A stretch of DNA of 64,000 nt from Syntrophothermus lipocalidus DSM 12680 (lineage in GTDB: Bacteria; Bacillota; Syntrophomonadia; Syntrophomonadales; Syntrophothermaceae). Below the pieces are notes generated by a model. It did no database searches. It worked only from the letters and a program-made list of their open reading frames with translations, and was not told the DNA's origin. Positions within the stretch are counted from its first letter, which is position 1, and every line of letters starts with the position of its first letter. This document shows, one piece after another, positions 18,095-27,091 of the stretch. The stretch spans positions 248,001 to 312,000 of the forward strand of contig NC_014220.1 in the NCBI RefSeq assembly GCF_000092405.1. The letters are read 5' to 3'. A program made the translations under genes and the position numbers.

Positions 18095-18502
18095 GTGAGG
18101 AGAGGAAAAGGGGATGCAAGAGAAAAGTATCAGAGGAAACACCGGCGGGTACGAGCTAAAGCAAACGGTTTCACGCTGATAGAGCTGGTGGCGGTGGTAG
18201 CGGTATTGGCTCTTTTGGCAAGTCTGGCCGCTCCCCAGGTGGTGAAAGCACTTAATTTGTCCAAGGAAAAGGCCTGCATGGCCAACGTCAAGCTCATAGA
18301 AGACGCTGCCAACCTCTATGCTGCCAACGAACCTAATCCGGTTACCCTTACCGCGGAAAACATCATAACAACCCTGAAAAGTGCCGGATACCTTCAGCGC
18401 GGCGAGTTCAAATGTCCAGTAGACGGGGAGTCGTATACTCTTTCCGGTGATGCTACCAACGGGTACACGGTTTCGTGTAACAACAACTGTGACGGAAAAT
18501 GA
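18095..18502 (+). CDS. Prepilin, type IV pilin-like (ComGC/PilA type)
   Basis: 135 residues. A positively charged leader of 25 residues ends in Gly, followed by the class III signal FTLIELVAVVAVLALLASLAAP, which the prepilin peptidase cuts after Gly and whose helix polymerises. The C-terminal half has four cysteines (CMAN, KCPVDG, SCNNNCDGK) that could form disulfides in the exported form. GTG start behind AAGGAGCGGGG (18080-18090). It is the first of three prepilins after the GspF-like gene and, by position, the probable major (pseudo)pilin. Confidence 0.9.
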   Translation: MRRGKGDAREKYQRKHRRVRAKANGFTLIELVAVVAVLALLASLAAPQVVKALNLSKEKACMANVKLIEDAANLYAANEPNPVTLTAENIITTLKSAGYLQRGEFKCPVDGESYTLSGDATNGYTVSCNNNCDGK

Positions 18503-18508
18503 TGAGCA

Positions 18509-18970
18509 ATGCAAAACGAGAATGCAAATCAAGAACCGTCTCCAATTTGCACAATTTGGAAGAGGGGGATGAGTTTAATAGAGGTGTTGGCAGCTTTGGC
18601 CTTGATTGCGGTGGTTGCCGTAAGCGTTTCAGCGGCTTTGGTAAGTGCTTCTGCGTGGAATGTTTTGGCAGCTGACCAGTCGCGGGCGACAGCTTACGCT
18701 ACCGAGATCATGGAGCAGGTCAAGGCATCTGCGGAAAACCTTCCCGCCTTGAGCCAAGAGACTTACAGCCCGGTACGCGGGAATTGGGAAGAACTAGGAT
18801 TGGCGGTCGAGGGCCAGCGGGAGGAAATGACGGCTCAGGTGAGGATAGATGATTACGACGAGGCTCTAGACCTTTACCGGGTGGAGGTCGAAGTATCATG
18901 GGAGACAAGGGGCAGGCTTCGTCGGGTCGATTTGATGAGCGTTGTTTGGGGGAGAGGGTTTGCTGAGTGA
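18509..18970 (+). CDS. Minor prepilin
   Basis: 153 residues with a 20-residue leader and the prepilin cleavage motif KRG/MSLIEVLAALALIAVVAVSV. Position 5 of the mature form is the expected glutamate. The rest is a variable, acidic pilin head without cysteines. It starts six bases after the previous gene with only a weak ribosome site, implying coupled translation, and ends by overlapping the next prepilin by four bases. Comparable to ComGD/GspI/PilV-type minor pilins. Confidence 0.85.
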   Translation: MQNENANQEPSPICTIWKRGMSLIEVLAALALIAVVAVSVSAALVSASAWNVLAADQSRATAYATEIMEQVKASAENLPALSQETYSPVRGNWEELGLAVEGQREEMTAQVRIDDYDEALDLYRVEVEVSWETRGRLRRVDLMSVVWGRGFAE

Positions 18971-19491
18971 AGCCGTGTCCGGGATGGGCCTCAAAAGACG
19001 CTGCGAAGGATTTTCGCTGCAGTGGAGTAACTTTAATAGAGCTGTTAGTAGCCCTAGCCCTGACCGGGATCATAGCCCTGGCCTGGGTTAGTTTTTATCT
19101 AACCGGGTACAAGAGTTTTGACAATTCTGACAACCGGACTGAGGTTCAGGACCAGGCCCGGGTGGCGGTGGACTACCTATACCGGAGCTTGATACAAGCA
19201 CAGAAAGTGGTCAAACTAACCGACGACGAAGTGGTGTTCCTGGACAGCACAGGGCAAAAGCTCGGATTCCGGTATTACAACGGGGTTCTATATCGGGACT
19301 TTTATCAAACCGTGACATCTACTATTCCTGCTGCTTCTAACCCCGTGGCTAACCTGGTGGAGGAACTGAGATTTACTTCGCCTCAGTCCGGGGTGATTAA
19401 AGTATCTATAGTAACTGCCAGCCATGGATACTCCTACCGTCTTCAGACCTCAATGACTCCGCGTTGCCGCACCGGCGTTTTTTCCAAGTAG
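18967..19491 (+). CDS. Minor prepilin, ComGF/PilW-like
   Basis: 174 residues. The leader ends in a Gly before VTLIELLVALALTGIIALAW, a class III signal segment. The head region has the pattern seen in PilW/ComGF/GspJ proteins: QDQARVAVDYLYRSLIQAQKV followed by a DDEVVFLDSTGQKLGFRYYNGVLYR beta segment. The GTG start overlaps the preceding stop. Last gene of the pilin operon. The 354-base gap behind it (19492-19845) has no ORF of note. Confidence 0.82.
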   Translation: MKPCPGWASKDAAKDFRCSGVTLIELLVALALTGIIALAWVSFYLTGYKSFDNSDNRTEVQDQARVAVDYLYRSLIQAQKVVKLTDDEVVFLDSTGQKLGFRYYNGVLYRDFYQTVTSTIPAASNPVANLVEELRFTSPQSGVIKVSIVTASHGYSYRLQTSMTPRCRTGVFSK

Positions 19492-19604
19492 GTATGAGAT
19501 TAAGAGGTTCTGGATGCCGACGCTTGCGACTGTGTTTAACGTGGGTAGCCGAGTTTGCGATTGCGGAACAATTTTACAGTGGCTGCCGGAAGGACCCAGG
19601 GACA

Positions 19605-19614
19605 TTTTGTCGAA
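19605..19614. promoter_or_regulatory. Possible Spo0A box before the amidase gene
   Basis: TTTTGTCGAAA contains the TGTCGAA core and lies about 235 bases before the amidase start, inside a 354-base gene-free stretch (19492-19845). The stretch also contains a weak promoter-like pair (TTGCAA near 19690 and CTATTT 17 bases on). Nothing else was recognised. Confidence 0.3.
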
Positions 19615-19845
19615 ACAGGAAAATACATGAGTTATGAGTGTAAGTTTTAACGATAAACGATCGTATTAACAAGTCAGAGACATTTTTGTTGCAAAGGTAC
19701 CGTAACAGTCGCTATTTTGTGTTCAGAAGCTGGATTGGGTGGTCCGGCGCCCGTCTGAAGCTAAGTTTACGAAAAGAAGCAGTAGGACCAACGGATAGCG
19801 GTCAGTTTATCGCATTAAACATGGCTGAAAGGGGGCTATTACATA

Positions 19846-21750
19846 ATGAGGCGGATTAATACGAGAACCGCGCGTCTCATTTCAGTATTGGTATTGGTGA
19901 CTTTTGTGCTGTCTTTTCTGGTGGTAGCGAGCGCCGCCTGGGCTGCTACAGGAACTATCACCGGCTCGGTGGTAAATATCAGGTCAGGGCCGGGAACCAA
20001 CTATACCAAGGTGGGGGCCATTACCAAAGGGGCTCAGGTTGAGGTGATAAAACAGGCCGGTGATTGGTGTCAGATAAGGTTCGCCGGGAACAAGACCGGT
20101 TGGGTGTCCTCTTCTCTCATCTCCGTCAAAGCCACTAGTCAGTCCCAGCCGGTGGTTTCGACTACGTCCTCTAGCACCGTCTCAGCTACCGGTTCGGGAA
20201 CAACCACGGTTGAAGTGACCGGAACCACGGTCAATTTGCGCCAAGGGCCGGGCACTTCTTATAAGGTAGTCGGAAAGGTAAGCAAAGGGACTGTTCTTAC
20301 GGTGGTAGATAAAAGCGGCGATTGGTATAAGATAACCGGACAAGGGATCCCTGTCGGATACATAAGTTCCTCGCTCGTCAAGATAAGGAACAATGTTGCA
20401 ACTACCGGATCCAGCAGCACGCAGGGTTCGGTTGCCCAGGGGACTCAAAACAAAGCGGCCTTGGTTACAGGGCAGGTGGTTAACCTTCGCTCTGGTCCCG
20501 GTACCAGCTACAGCAAAGTTGGACAACTGGTAAAGGGCGATACGGTGCAGGTGCTGAAGAGTTCATCCGATTGGTATCTGGTTAAGACCGAGAGCGGGGC
20601 CCAGGGCTGGGTGGCCGGCTGGCTGGTGCAGGTGGTTACCAGCGGTTCGACTCCGAATATGAACCAAAATACAAACCAGACAGCAGATCCCCCTTCGAAT
20701 TCGGCTAGCGGCGGGACAACACCGAATGCGCCGTCAAACTCCCAGGAACCTGAAGCCTCTCTTCCCTCCAGGGGCAGCGAGCGCTATGAGCCTCAGCCGG
20801 AACCGGAACCCTCGCCTCCTGAAACCGTACCGGTGGTGGAAGGGGAACTAACTGGCATAACCGAAATAGTGGCAGGTAACATACAGATAGTTACCGTGAG
20901 CCTGTCGGTAGGCACCGCCTACGAGACAAAAAGCGAAAGCGGGCACTTTGTGCTGACTTTGAAAGGCATCCGCAAAAACTCGGTCGGCGACGTTATAGGG
21001 TTGGACGGTAAAGGAGCCACCCAGGTACAGGTGGAAGAAAGAATGGAACAGTATCCCATCACCCTATTGACCTTCGCTACTATAGGTAAACCGGTTTTCG
21101 GTGTGACGCCCAGCCAGGGAGGAAAGGAGCTAAAAGTCTTCATAAAGGCTGACCTTTCTGCTAGGAGGACAGGCCAGGTGCGGGTCGTGCTTGACCCCGG
21201 TCACGGAGGAAAAGATCCCGGTGCCATTGGCCCGGCCGGAACTCAGGAAAAAGACATCAATCTTCCTATTGCCCTTGAGGTGGGGAGGATCCTGTCTCTA
21301 GACGGCATTGACGTGGCTTACACACGCACCGCCGATGTCTATTTGAGCCTGGCAGAAAGGAGCCAGGTGGCCAATAACGCCGATGCTGACTTATTCGTGT
21401 CTATTCACTGCAACGGCTCGACTAGCCCGGACAAGCAGGGGATATCAACCTATTATTACGCACCTGCCGATAACCAGGTTCTTTACAGCCAAGAAGGAGA
21501 TCGGCGGTTGCTGGCTTCGTCTATCCAGAAGGCTCTTCTGAGTGAGTTAGCCCGCGGTGATATGGGGGTCCGGCAGGGGAATTTTGCGGTTCTGCGGGAA
21601 ACAGTCATACCTTGCGCGCTGGTGGAAACGCTCTTCATCACTAATCCGGAGGAGGAAACGCTTTTGGCTCAAACCTCTATCCAGCTCAGGGCCGCGGCCG
21701 CCATTGCCCAGGGCATCAAAGATTATCTGGTGAGCATCGGGCGCAAGTAG
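19846..21750 (+). CDS. N-acetylmuramoyl-L-alanine amidase with three SH3b domains and an AMIN domain
   Basis: Secreted cell-wall hydrolase, 634 residues, that cuts the bond between muramic acid and L-Ala. A signal peptide spans residues 1-34 (ends ASAAWA). Three bacterial SH3 repeats follow at about 36-95, 125-180 and 205-265, each with VN(I/L)RxGPGTxYxKVG and a DWxxI/V segment, for wall binding. A Pro/Ser/Asn-rich linker (270-330) leads to an AMIN-type domain (about 335-435). The catalytic Amidase_3 domain comes last: VVLDPGHGGKDPGA with zinc His, a Glu in EKDINL, FVSIHCNG with second zinc His and CALVETLFITNPEE with the catalytic Glu. AAAGGGGG lies ten bases before the ATG. Possibly a sporulation or germination amidase. 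Confidence 0.93.
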   Translation: MRRINTRTARLISVLVLVTFVLSFLVVASAAWAATGTITGSVVNIRSGPGTNYTKVGAITKGAQVEVIKQAGDWCQIRFAGNKTGWVSSSLISVKATSQSQPVVSTTSSSTVSATGSGTTTVEVTGTTVNLRQGPGTSYKVVGKVSKGTVLTVVDKSGDWYKITGQGIPVGYISSSLVKIRNNVATTGSSSTQGSVAQGTQNKAALVTGQVVNLRSGPGTSYSKVGQLVKGDTVQVLKSSSDWYLVKTESGAQGWVAGWLVQVVTSGSTPNMNQNTNQTADPPSNSASGGTTPNAPSNSQEPEASLPSRGSERYEPQPEPEPSPPETVPVVEGELTGITEIVAGNIQIVTVSLSVGTAYETKSESGHFVLTLKGIRKNSVGDVIGLDGKGATQVQVEERMEQYPITLLTFATIGKPVFGVTPSQGGKELKVFIKADLSARRTGQVRVVLDPGHGGKDPGAIGPAGTQEKDINLPIALEVGRILSLDGIDVAYTRTADVYLSLAERSQVANNADADLFVSIHCNGSTSPDKQGISTYYYAPADNQVLYSQEGDRRLLASSIQKALLSELARGDMGVRQGNFAVLRETVIPCALVETLFITNPEEETLLAQTSIQLRAAAAIAQGIKDYLVSIGRK

Positions 21751-21778
21751 ATATCATGATTTACTTGGGTTAGATACA

Positions 21779-21833
21779 AGAGGGTTTACGACCTTTATTC
21801 CTTCGTAACTGGTACCGTTGCTCAGGGCTACCT
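21779..21833 (-). pseudogene. Remnant of a PIN-type toxin C-terminus
   Basis: Right after the antitoxin gene, on the same strand and in another frame, the DNA reads KVALSNGTSYEGIKVVNPL. The SYEGIKVVNPL part resembles the last strand of PIN-domain (VapC) toxins, which often end GIKIVTPxEFL. The rest of the toxin is missing, as the amidase gene ends at 21750. This is a short match and is offered with caution. Confidence 0.3.
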
Positions 21834-22070
21834 TTCATGGAGTTCGTCCCTCTTCCAGGATATAAGGCCTTGGGTGCCAAGATCAAGACCTTTTTCCATT
21901 AGCGCCAGCTGCCTATCCCTTGCCCGGTCGTACTCGTCGCCGGCCAGAACGGCTTCTTCCAGTGCTTCGATAAGCAAAGCCGACACGGACGTATCTCGCT
22001 CTACGGCAAGGTGTTTTACCCGGCGAAGAAGTTCCTTGGGCAACGAAAGAGTAATATTCTGATGGTCCAT
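21828..22070 (-). CDS. Ribbon-helix-helix antitoxin-like protein
   Basis: 80 residues. NITLSLPKELLRRVKHLAVERDTSVSALLIEALEEAV is a clear CopG/Arc-type ribbon-helix-helix: a short DNA-contacting strand and two helices. The C-terminal part (YDRARDRQLALMEKGLDLG) is the usual toxin-binding tail of antitoxins paired with PIN toxins. The ATG at 22070 has GAAGGTGAG four bases upstream; the frame is open to 22106 without support. No intact toxin follows, so this is an orphan. It probably binds its own promoter region, which it shares with the divergent subtilase gene. Confidence 0.8.
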   Translation of the reverse strand: MDHQNITLSLPKELLRRVKHLAVERDTSVSALLIEALEEAVLAGDEYDRARDRQLALMEKGLDLGTQGLISWKRDELHER

Positions 22071-22200
22071 GTTACTCACCTTCACTAAATAAATTCTAGC
22101 ACGCATTTACGTGTTGATACACATGAAAGCCTTTTGGCGACTTGGCAGTCGGGTCAATTCCGGCGGTAAGATCTATCTAGACTTCGAGGAGACGAAATGT

Positions 22201-25200
22201 ATGTGGAAGAAGATACGCTCTTTGATAGCTCTGGTCTTATCCACTTGTTTGCTCTCCGGTTTTTTACTTTACATAGATACTGCTTACGTACCGGCAGTTT
22301 GGGTTAGCAGTAGGGCTCGCGAGGTCAGTTTTCTGAACGACCGCACGGCGGATCTTATTGGGTGCACTCCCATCACTGCCCGGGACCTGGCGGTGCCCGG
22401 AGGATTGACCGGGCGCGGGCAGGTCGTGGGCTTGGCAGACAGTGGCCTTGACAAAGGAAACCTTCTCGACATGCACCCTGATCTCACCAGCGTACCGGGT
22501 GAAATACCGAAGATAGTTTCCCTGGGATCCTGGGCCGGCAGGGCGGTACCCGATGATCCGGTTGGGCACGGGACTCACATGGCAGCGACCATTGCCGGGA
22601 CTGGCAAGGCTTCAGGCGGTAAGTACAAAGGTATCGCGCCGAACGCCAGCCTTTATTTTCAAGCCCTGCTCGACCCTTCAGGCAAGCTGCAGGTTCCCCA
22701 GGATGTTGCCGGAATGTTTCTGGCTGCCTATCGGGCAGGGGTAAGGGTACATGTGAATGGGTGGGGAACGAGCGGCAACACATACAGCCGGACTGCGCAA
22801 CAGGTAGATGCGTTTGTGCGGGCTTATCCCGAGTTCCTGCCTGTATTCGGGGCTGGCAACAGCGGCCCTGGTAAAGGAACTTTAACAGAAGAGGCCAACA
22901 GCAAGAATGCCTTGGTGGTTGGTGCTGCCCAAACGCCTAGGCCTTCGTTCGGGCCCGATGCCCGGGACGCAGAAGAACCCGCTTCGTTTTCCAGCCGGGG
23001 CCCGACTGCGGATGGGAGAATCAAGCCTGACCTTATGGTGCCGGCTTCGGCCGTCATTTCTGCCTGTTCCCGTTTGACCGAGAGCAACCTTGCAGCTGAC
23101 TCGGATTACACCCGAATGGGTGGTACCAGCATGGCGGCTGCTATCACCGGCGGGGCGGTCGCTTTGTTGACCGAGTATTTAGAGAAGGAGGGGGTAGCCA
23201 ACCCTTCGGCTGCTCTGCTCAAAGCCTTGTTGATCGACGGTAGCCGCCCGAGCCAGCAAAACGTTATGAGGTTGGGGTTTGGTACTCTGGACCTGGCTCA
23301 GACGATACTGATGCTGGAAGAAGAGCTTACCCGGTTCGAGGATGACCGGCAGGGGCTGGCAACTGGCCAGGAAAGGGCCTGGAAGGTTCGGGTGCGTGAA
23401 CCACAGCTTCCTTTGATAGTTACTTTGGTTTGGACAGATGCTGTGGGGCAGGGGGGAGCAGGAAACCTGGTGAACGACCTCGACCTTGTAGTTGAGGGAC
23501 CGGATGGCAAGGTTTACACTGGGAACCATTTTCTAGGGCTGAGTGGACCTGACAACAGCAATAACGTGGAGCAGGTGCGGATTGAGCACCCGGTTACTGG
23601 TGAGTACACGGTACGGGTGAAGGCCGCGTCCGTGCGAGTTGGAGCGACAGGGAGCGGGGGACTGTTCCAAGACTACGCCCTGGTCTACGGGCAACAGCCG
23701 GCACGTGATGTTCTGATCGAGAGCGACCACGGTTCTCTTCGGCTGGCAGGTCTGGGGACGGTATCACTGGACACTCGACAGCCGGTGATGGTGGTAAACG
23801 GGGAAACAGTACCCTTCACTTCTGGGCGGGTTCTGCCGGGAAGCGATGTTTACTTGGGGGCCGAGCGGGCATACATATTCGGGCGTACGTACCAAGCAGG
23901 AGGGGTTCAGGTCTTATCTAGTCCGCAAGGTGAGCAGTTGATGGAGGTTAACCCCCAGGTTAGAGCGGGGGGATATCTAATAGATGATCGGGCCAAACGG
24001 GAGATTGAAGGGGTTTACACCCTGAATGGGGAATCGGTGTCTTCTAGCGAGCTTCCAGCGGGGATCGAGGTGTGGGCTACGGTAAATCCGAGCACCCAAA
24101 GGGCTTGGCTGATCAAAGCCAGCTATCGGAAAGAAACCGGAGTGGTGCAGGCGGTAGACTATGAGTCACGGACGGTGAAGCTCCTGGAGGAAGCAACGAC
24201 CTATAAGGTTCGAACGGACACGCTTGTCACCTTCCTGGACGAGTGCGTGGATTCCGGCTTGAACGATAGACCTTACGGGACGTCCCAGGCTTCGGGGTTG
24301 GAAGGGTTACTGCCAGGCATGCCGGTGGAACTGTACGTGTCAGCTGTTAGCGGAGATGTTATGTATGTTGCGGTAAAACGAGAGGTGGTTCAGGGGCGGG
24401 TAACACAAGTTGATCCAGACACCGGGAGGTTGATACTGGAGACTGGAAAGGAATACTCTTGTTTCCCCGGGCTTCCCGTAACCAGGGACGGGGAAAAGAC
24501 CCAGTTGAGTGGTGTAAAACTGGGAGACTATGCCAAACTGGTGCTGGTTCCTAAGAGCAACCGGGTTCTGGCCCTAGAAGCATACTCAAAGGTGCTTTAC
24601 GGTCAGGTCATTTACCTGGTAGAAAAACAAAAGAAACTGTACCTCACCGGTCAGGACAACGTGATGCGCGAACTGAACCTGGATCAAGAAACGCAGGTTT
24701 TCAGGTGGGATCTTCCGGTCGATGTGGCGGGAGTTCAGCCTGGGAGTTGGGTAAGAGCTGTGATCGATGGAAATCGGAACACGGTGCTGAGGATGGACGT
24801 GGCTGAAGTGGCAGAAGACACGACCGGTAGGTTTGACGCGTACCGGGAGGCAACACCGAAAACCGTAACTGTTGGGGGAAACAGCTACCTCATAGCGGAC
24901 AACTGCCTGGTCACGAAAGGGGGCTACTGGATTGAACCCCAGGATTTGGTCTCAGGGGATGAGGTGAGGCTGGTAGCTTTATCTCTTCAGGGGTCGGGAC
25001 AGAAACTGGCAGCTCTGGTGGCAGCGCAGGTAAAGTCAAGCCTATCGAAGCCGTTCTTGATGGCTTCGGTCAAGGAATTGAACGGAGTGCTGGTGGTAGA
25101 CGGTCAAACCTCAGGTTATGCGGTCTACGTTTACCGCGCAGACGGTAGCCGAACCAGACTGAAGGCAGACCAAGGTGGTAGATTCAGTGCTTTGCTTGCT

Positions 25201-25851
25201 GTACACTCGGGAGAACATGAAGTAGAACTGGTTACCTTGGATAAAAACGGGGGACTGGCTTTTCTAAGGGTTGGCATCGAGCCTTTTAGCCCATCAAGGG
25301 GTGAGACGAGAACTTTTGCGGATATATCTGGAAAGCCGGACAATGAGTCCATAGCCAGATTAGCTGAAAGCTCAGTGGTAGCCGGGTACCCGGATGGGAC
25401 CTATCGCCCGAACAAGCCAATAACACGGCTCGAGTTCTTGCTGATACTGGTCAGAGCGGGAGGAGGGCGCGAGAGGTCGGCTGTGGCAAAGGAATTTCTA
25501 GATCAAAAAGAGGTACCTGCTTGGGCTCGCCAGGATCTGGCCGAAGCTGTAAGAAGAGGACTGGTAGCGGGTTATCCAGACGGTACGCTTCGCCCTAACC
25601 AGCCGGTCACGAGAGCCGAGATGGCAGCCATGCTGGTGAGGGCCTTCGGAGCCGGATTCGGAGGAAAACCGCCTTACACTGACCTGAAGCGTACGCCATC
25701 CTGGGCCCGTCCAGCAGTAGTGCAGGCCTGGAGCCGGGGATTGCTAGACGGACTACGGACTTTGCTTTATCGACAGTTCTACCCGTACCGATACGTAACC
25801 CGGTTTGAAGCGGCTTTATGTGTAGCCCGTGGCTTTGGCATTAAGGGTTAG
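22201..25851 (+). CDS. Subtilisin-like serine protease with three SLH domains
   Basis: Large exported protease of 1216 residues. A signal segment lies at about 5-25. The S8 peptidase domain carries the triad Asp80 (GLADSGLD), His123 (VGHGTH) and Ser near 311 (GGTSMAA), plus the oxyanion Asn in GAGNSGPG. A proprotein-convertase-like beta domain follows (VTLVWTD...NDLDLVVEGPDGKVYTGN). A long middle part (about 500-1030) of repeated beta segments has no recognised family. Three S-layer homology domains end the protein (about 1035-1216; GYPDGTYRPNKPITRLE, GYPDGTLRPNQPVTRAE, and a diverged third), anchoring it to the wall. ATG 22201 follows GAGGAG (22185-22190). The stop overlaps that of the convergent hydrolase gene. 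Confidence 0.93.
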   Translation: MWKKIRSLIALVLSTCLLSGFLLYIDTAYVPAVWVSSRAREVSFLNDRTADLIGCTPITARDLAVPGGLTGRGQVVGLADSGLDKGNLLDMHPDLTSVPGEIPKIVSLGSWAGRAVPDDPVGHGTHMAATIAGTGKASGGKYKGIAPNASLYFQALLDPSGKLQVPQDVAGMFLAAYRAGVRVHVNGWGTSGNTYSRTAQQVDAFVRAYPEFLPVFGAGNSGPGKGTLTEEANSKNALVVGAAQTPRPSFGPDARDAEEPASFSSRGPTADGRIKPDLMVPASAVISACSRLTESNLAADSDYTRMGGTSMAAAITGGAVALLTEYLEKEGVANPSAALLKALLIDGSRPSQQNVMRLGFGTLDLAQTILMLEEELTRFEDDRQGLATGQERAWKVRVREPQLPLIVTLVWTDAVGQGGAGNLVNDLDLVVEGPDGKVYTGNHFLGLSGPDNSNNVEQVRIEHPVTGEYTVRVKAASVRVGATGSGGLFQDYALVYGQQPARDVLIESDHGSLRLAGLGTVSLDTRQPVMVVNGETVPFTSGRVLPGSDVYLGAERAYIFGRTYQAGGVQVLSSPQGEQLMEVNPQVRAGGYLIDDRAKREIEGVYTLNGESVSSSELPAGIEVWATVNPSTQRAWLIKASYRKETGVVQAVDYESRTVKLLEEATTYKVRTDTLVTFLDECVDSGLNDRPYGTSQASGLEGLLPGMPVELYVSAVSGDVMYVAVKREVVQGRVTQVDPDTGRLILETGKEYSCFPGLPVTRDGEKTQLSGVKLGDYAKLVLVPKSNRVLALEAYSKVLYGQVIYLVEKQKKLYLTGQDNVMRELNLDQETQVFRWDLPVDVAGVQPGSWVRAVIDGNRNTVLRMDVAEVAEDTTGRFDAYREATPKTVTVGGNSYLIADNCLVTKGGYWIEPQDLVSGDEVRLVALSLQGSGQKLAALVAAQVKSSLSKPFLMASVKELNGVLVVDGQTSGYAVYVYRADGSRTRLKADQGGRFSALLAVHSGEHEVELVTLDKNGGLAFLRVGIEPFSPSRGETRTFADISGKPDNESIARLAESSVVAGYPDGTYRPNKPITRLEFLLILVRAGGGRERSAVAKEFLDQKEVPAWARQDLAEAVRRGLVAGYPDGTLRPNQPVTRAEMAAMLVRAFGAGFGGKPPYTDLKRTPSWARPAVVQAWSRGLLDGLRTLLYRQFYPYRYVTRFEAALCVARGFGIKG

Positions 25852-26717
25852 GTCAAGTTGAGACCAATGAAACGCTCGGCCCCGACCAGATGGACGGCCG
25901 TTCGCCAGCACACGTTTTCAGCACTTTCCCTGTCAGGGCAGACATTGTAGATAGCTTGGTAAACCGAGCTAACCGGATAAGCCGCACTCATAGGGAAGTC
26001 GCTTCCGGCCAGCATACGGTGACTGTAGCGGGCGATAAAGGAGCGGAGCATTTCAGACTGGCCAGGGTGTTCCTGCACCAAACATGCGGTGTTTGTGATA
26101 TCCAGATAAAGACTGGGATAAGCCTCCAGGTAATCCTTGCAAAACTCTATTTCTCGATCAGGCCACAGCATGTGGACCAGGACCACTTTCATTCGCGGGT
26201 ATCTTTTTAGGAAAGTATCTACTTGCTCTGCCATGGAAGGAAGCCCGTAAAAACGGGCAAACCCGCTGTGGATAAGCAGTGGGCACTGGCGGGCTTCAAT
26301 ATAGCTGTAGACTTCCTCCATGCGCGGGTCCAGGAGGTCGAACTCCTGCACGTAAGGATGGATCTTCACGCCGGCCATACCTAAGACATCAAGGGCCTCG
26401 GTTAGAATACCGATTTTGTCTTCATCCGCCGGGTGAATCGACGCAAAAGGTATGACTTCGGGATGTTTAGTGGCGAATTGGTATTGCCACTGGTGAATGG
26501 TTCGAGTTTCGCCAGCCCGCAACGGATAGAACAGGTTGAACAGGTAATCTGCTCCGCAAGAAGTGGCGTGGGATAACAGTTTTTCAGGATCTGTTTCCTG
26601 TGGGGACTGAAAATCTTTTATCATTCTGTGTGCCCACCTCAGCCCACCACGATTTCTCTTCTCTGTCATTATATGAGCGTGCGCGTCAATAAAGTAGCGC
26701 GTGACACCGATGCTCAC
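25848..26717 (-). CDS. Amidohydrolase family protein (TIM-barrel metal-dependent hydrolase)
   Basis: 289 residues. The N-terminal YFIDAHAHIM gives the HxH metal pair of the amidohydrolase superfamily; later GVKIHPYVQEFD, LLIHSGFA, VVLVHMLW and the C-terminal GSDFPMS supply further metal ligands, with the Asp as catalytic base. The layout is that of the amidohydrolase-2 group, which includes decarboxylases and lactonases; the substrate is unknown. The GTG at 26717 is chosen because GAAGGAGGAAA precedes it; a TTG at 26744 is the only in-frame alternative. Alone on the minus strand between two plus-strand units. Confidence 0.85.
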   Translation of the reverse strand: MSIGVTRYFIDAHAHIMTEKRNRGGLRWAHRMIKDFQSPQETDPEKLLSHATSCGADYLFNLFYPLRAGETRTIHQWQYQFATKHPEVIPFASIHPADEDKIGILTEALDVLGMAGVKIHPYVQEFDLLDPRMEEVYSYIEARQCPLLIHSGFARFYGLPSMAEQVDTFLKRYPRMKVVLVHMLWPDREIEFCKDYLEAYPSLYLDITNTACLVQEHPGQSEMLRSFIARYSHRMLAGSDFPMSAAYPVSSVYQAIYNVCPDRESAENVCWRTAVHLVGAERFIGLNLT

Positions 26718-26862
26718 TATTCTGTTTCCTCCTTCATGTAGCAATTTTGCAACCGTTTTCTCTCAATTATATACCAATGAACCAAGAGGTAGATTATCTA
26801 GGCTTGATTGGAAGCATATTTTGGAAAGGCGCGGGCCGAGGCGTGGCCAAAACCATAACCCA

Positions 26863-26874
26863 TAGTTATAACTA
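26863..26874. promoter_or_regulatory. Perfect 12-bp palindrome, possible operator
   Basis: TAGTTATAACTA is a perfect palindrome in the 374-base gap before the reductase operon, and a shorter related motif AAGTTATAAG follows at 26948-26957. Between them lies a TATGATACAAT stretch (26902-26912) that could be a -10 region. Two similar dyads around a possible promoter suggest a regulator site; the regulator is unknown. Confidence 0.3.
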
Positions 26875-26980
26875 AAACGAGCTATCGACGCCAGTGAAAG
26901 ACTTATGATACAATTGTGCAAAAGTCCGGGCGTCATATCGATAACAAAAAGTTATAAGCCAGAACAAAAGGATGCCAAAT

Positions 26981-27033
26981 CCGTCACTCGTGTCAGTGTT
27001 CATCTGGGAACATCAGTGTACATCTGTGGCTAC
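26981..27033 (+). repeat. Copy of the ATCTGTG-type dispersed repeat
   Basis: The sequence contains GTCAGTGTTCATCTGGG and CATCAGTGTACATCTGTGGCT, the same family as found at 32561, 32745, 47845, 50446, 51743 and 61671. It lies about 60 bases before the activator gene. Confidence 0.6.
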
Positions 27034-27091
27034 GTATTTGGAGCGAGACATCAGAAAGCTGCGATGAAGATGAAGAAAGGAGGAAGTACCT

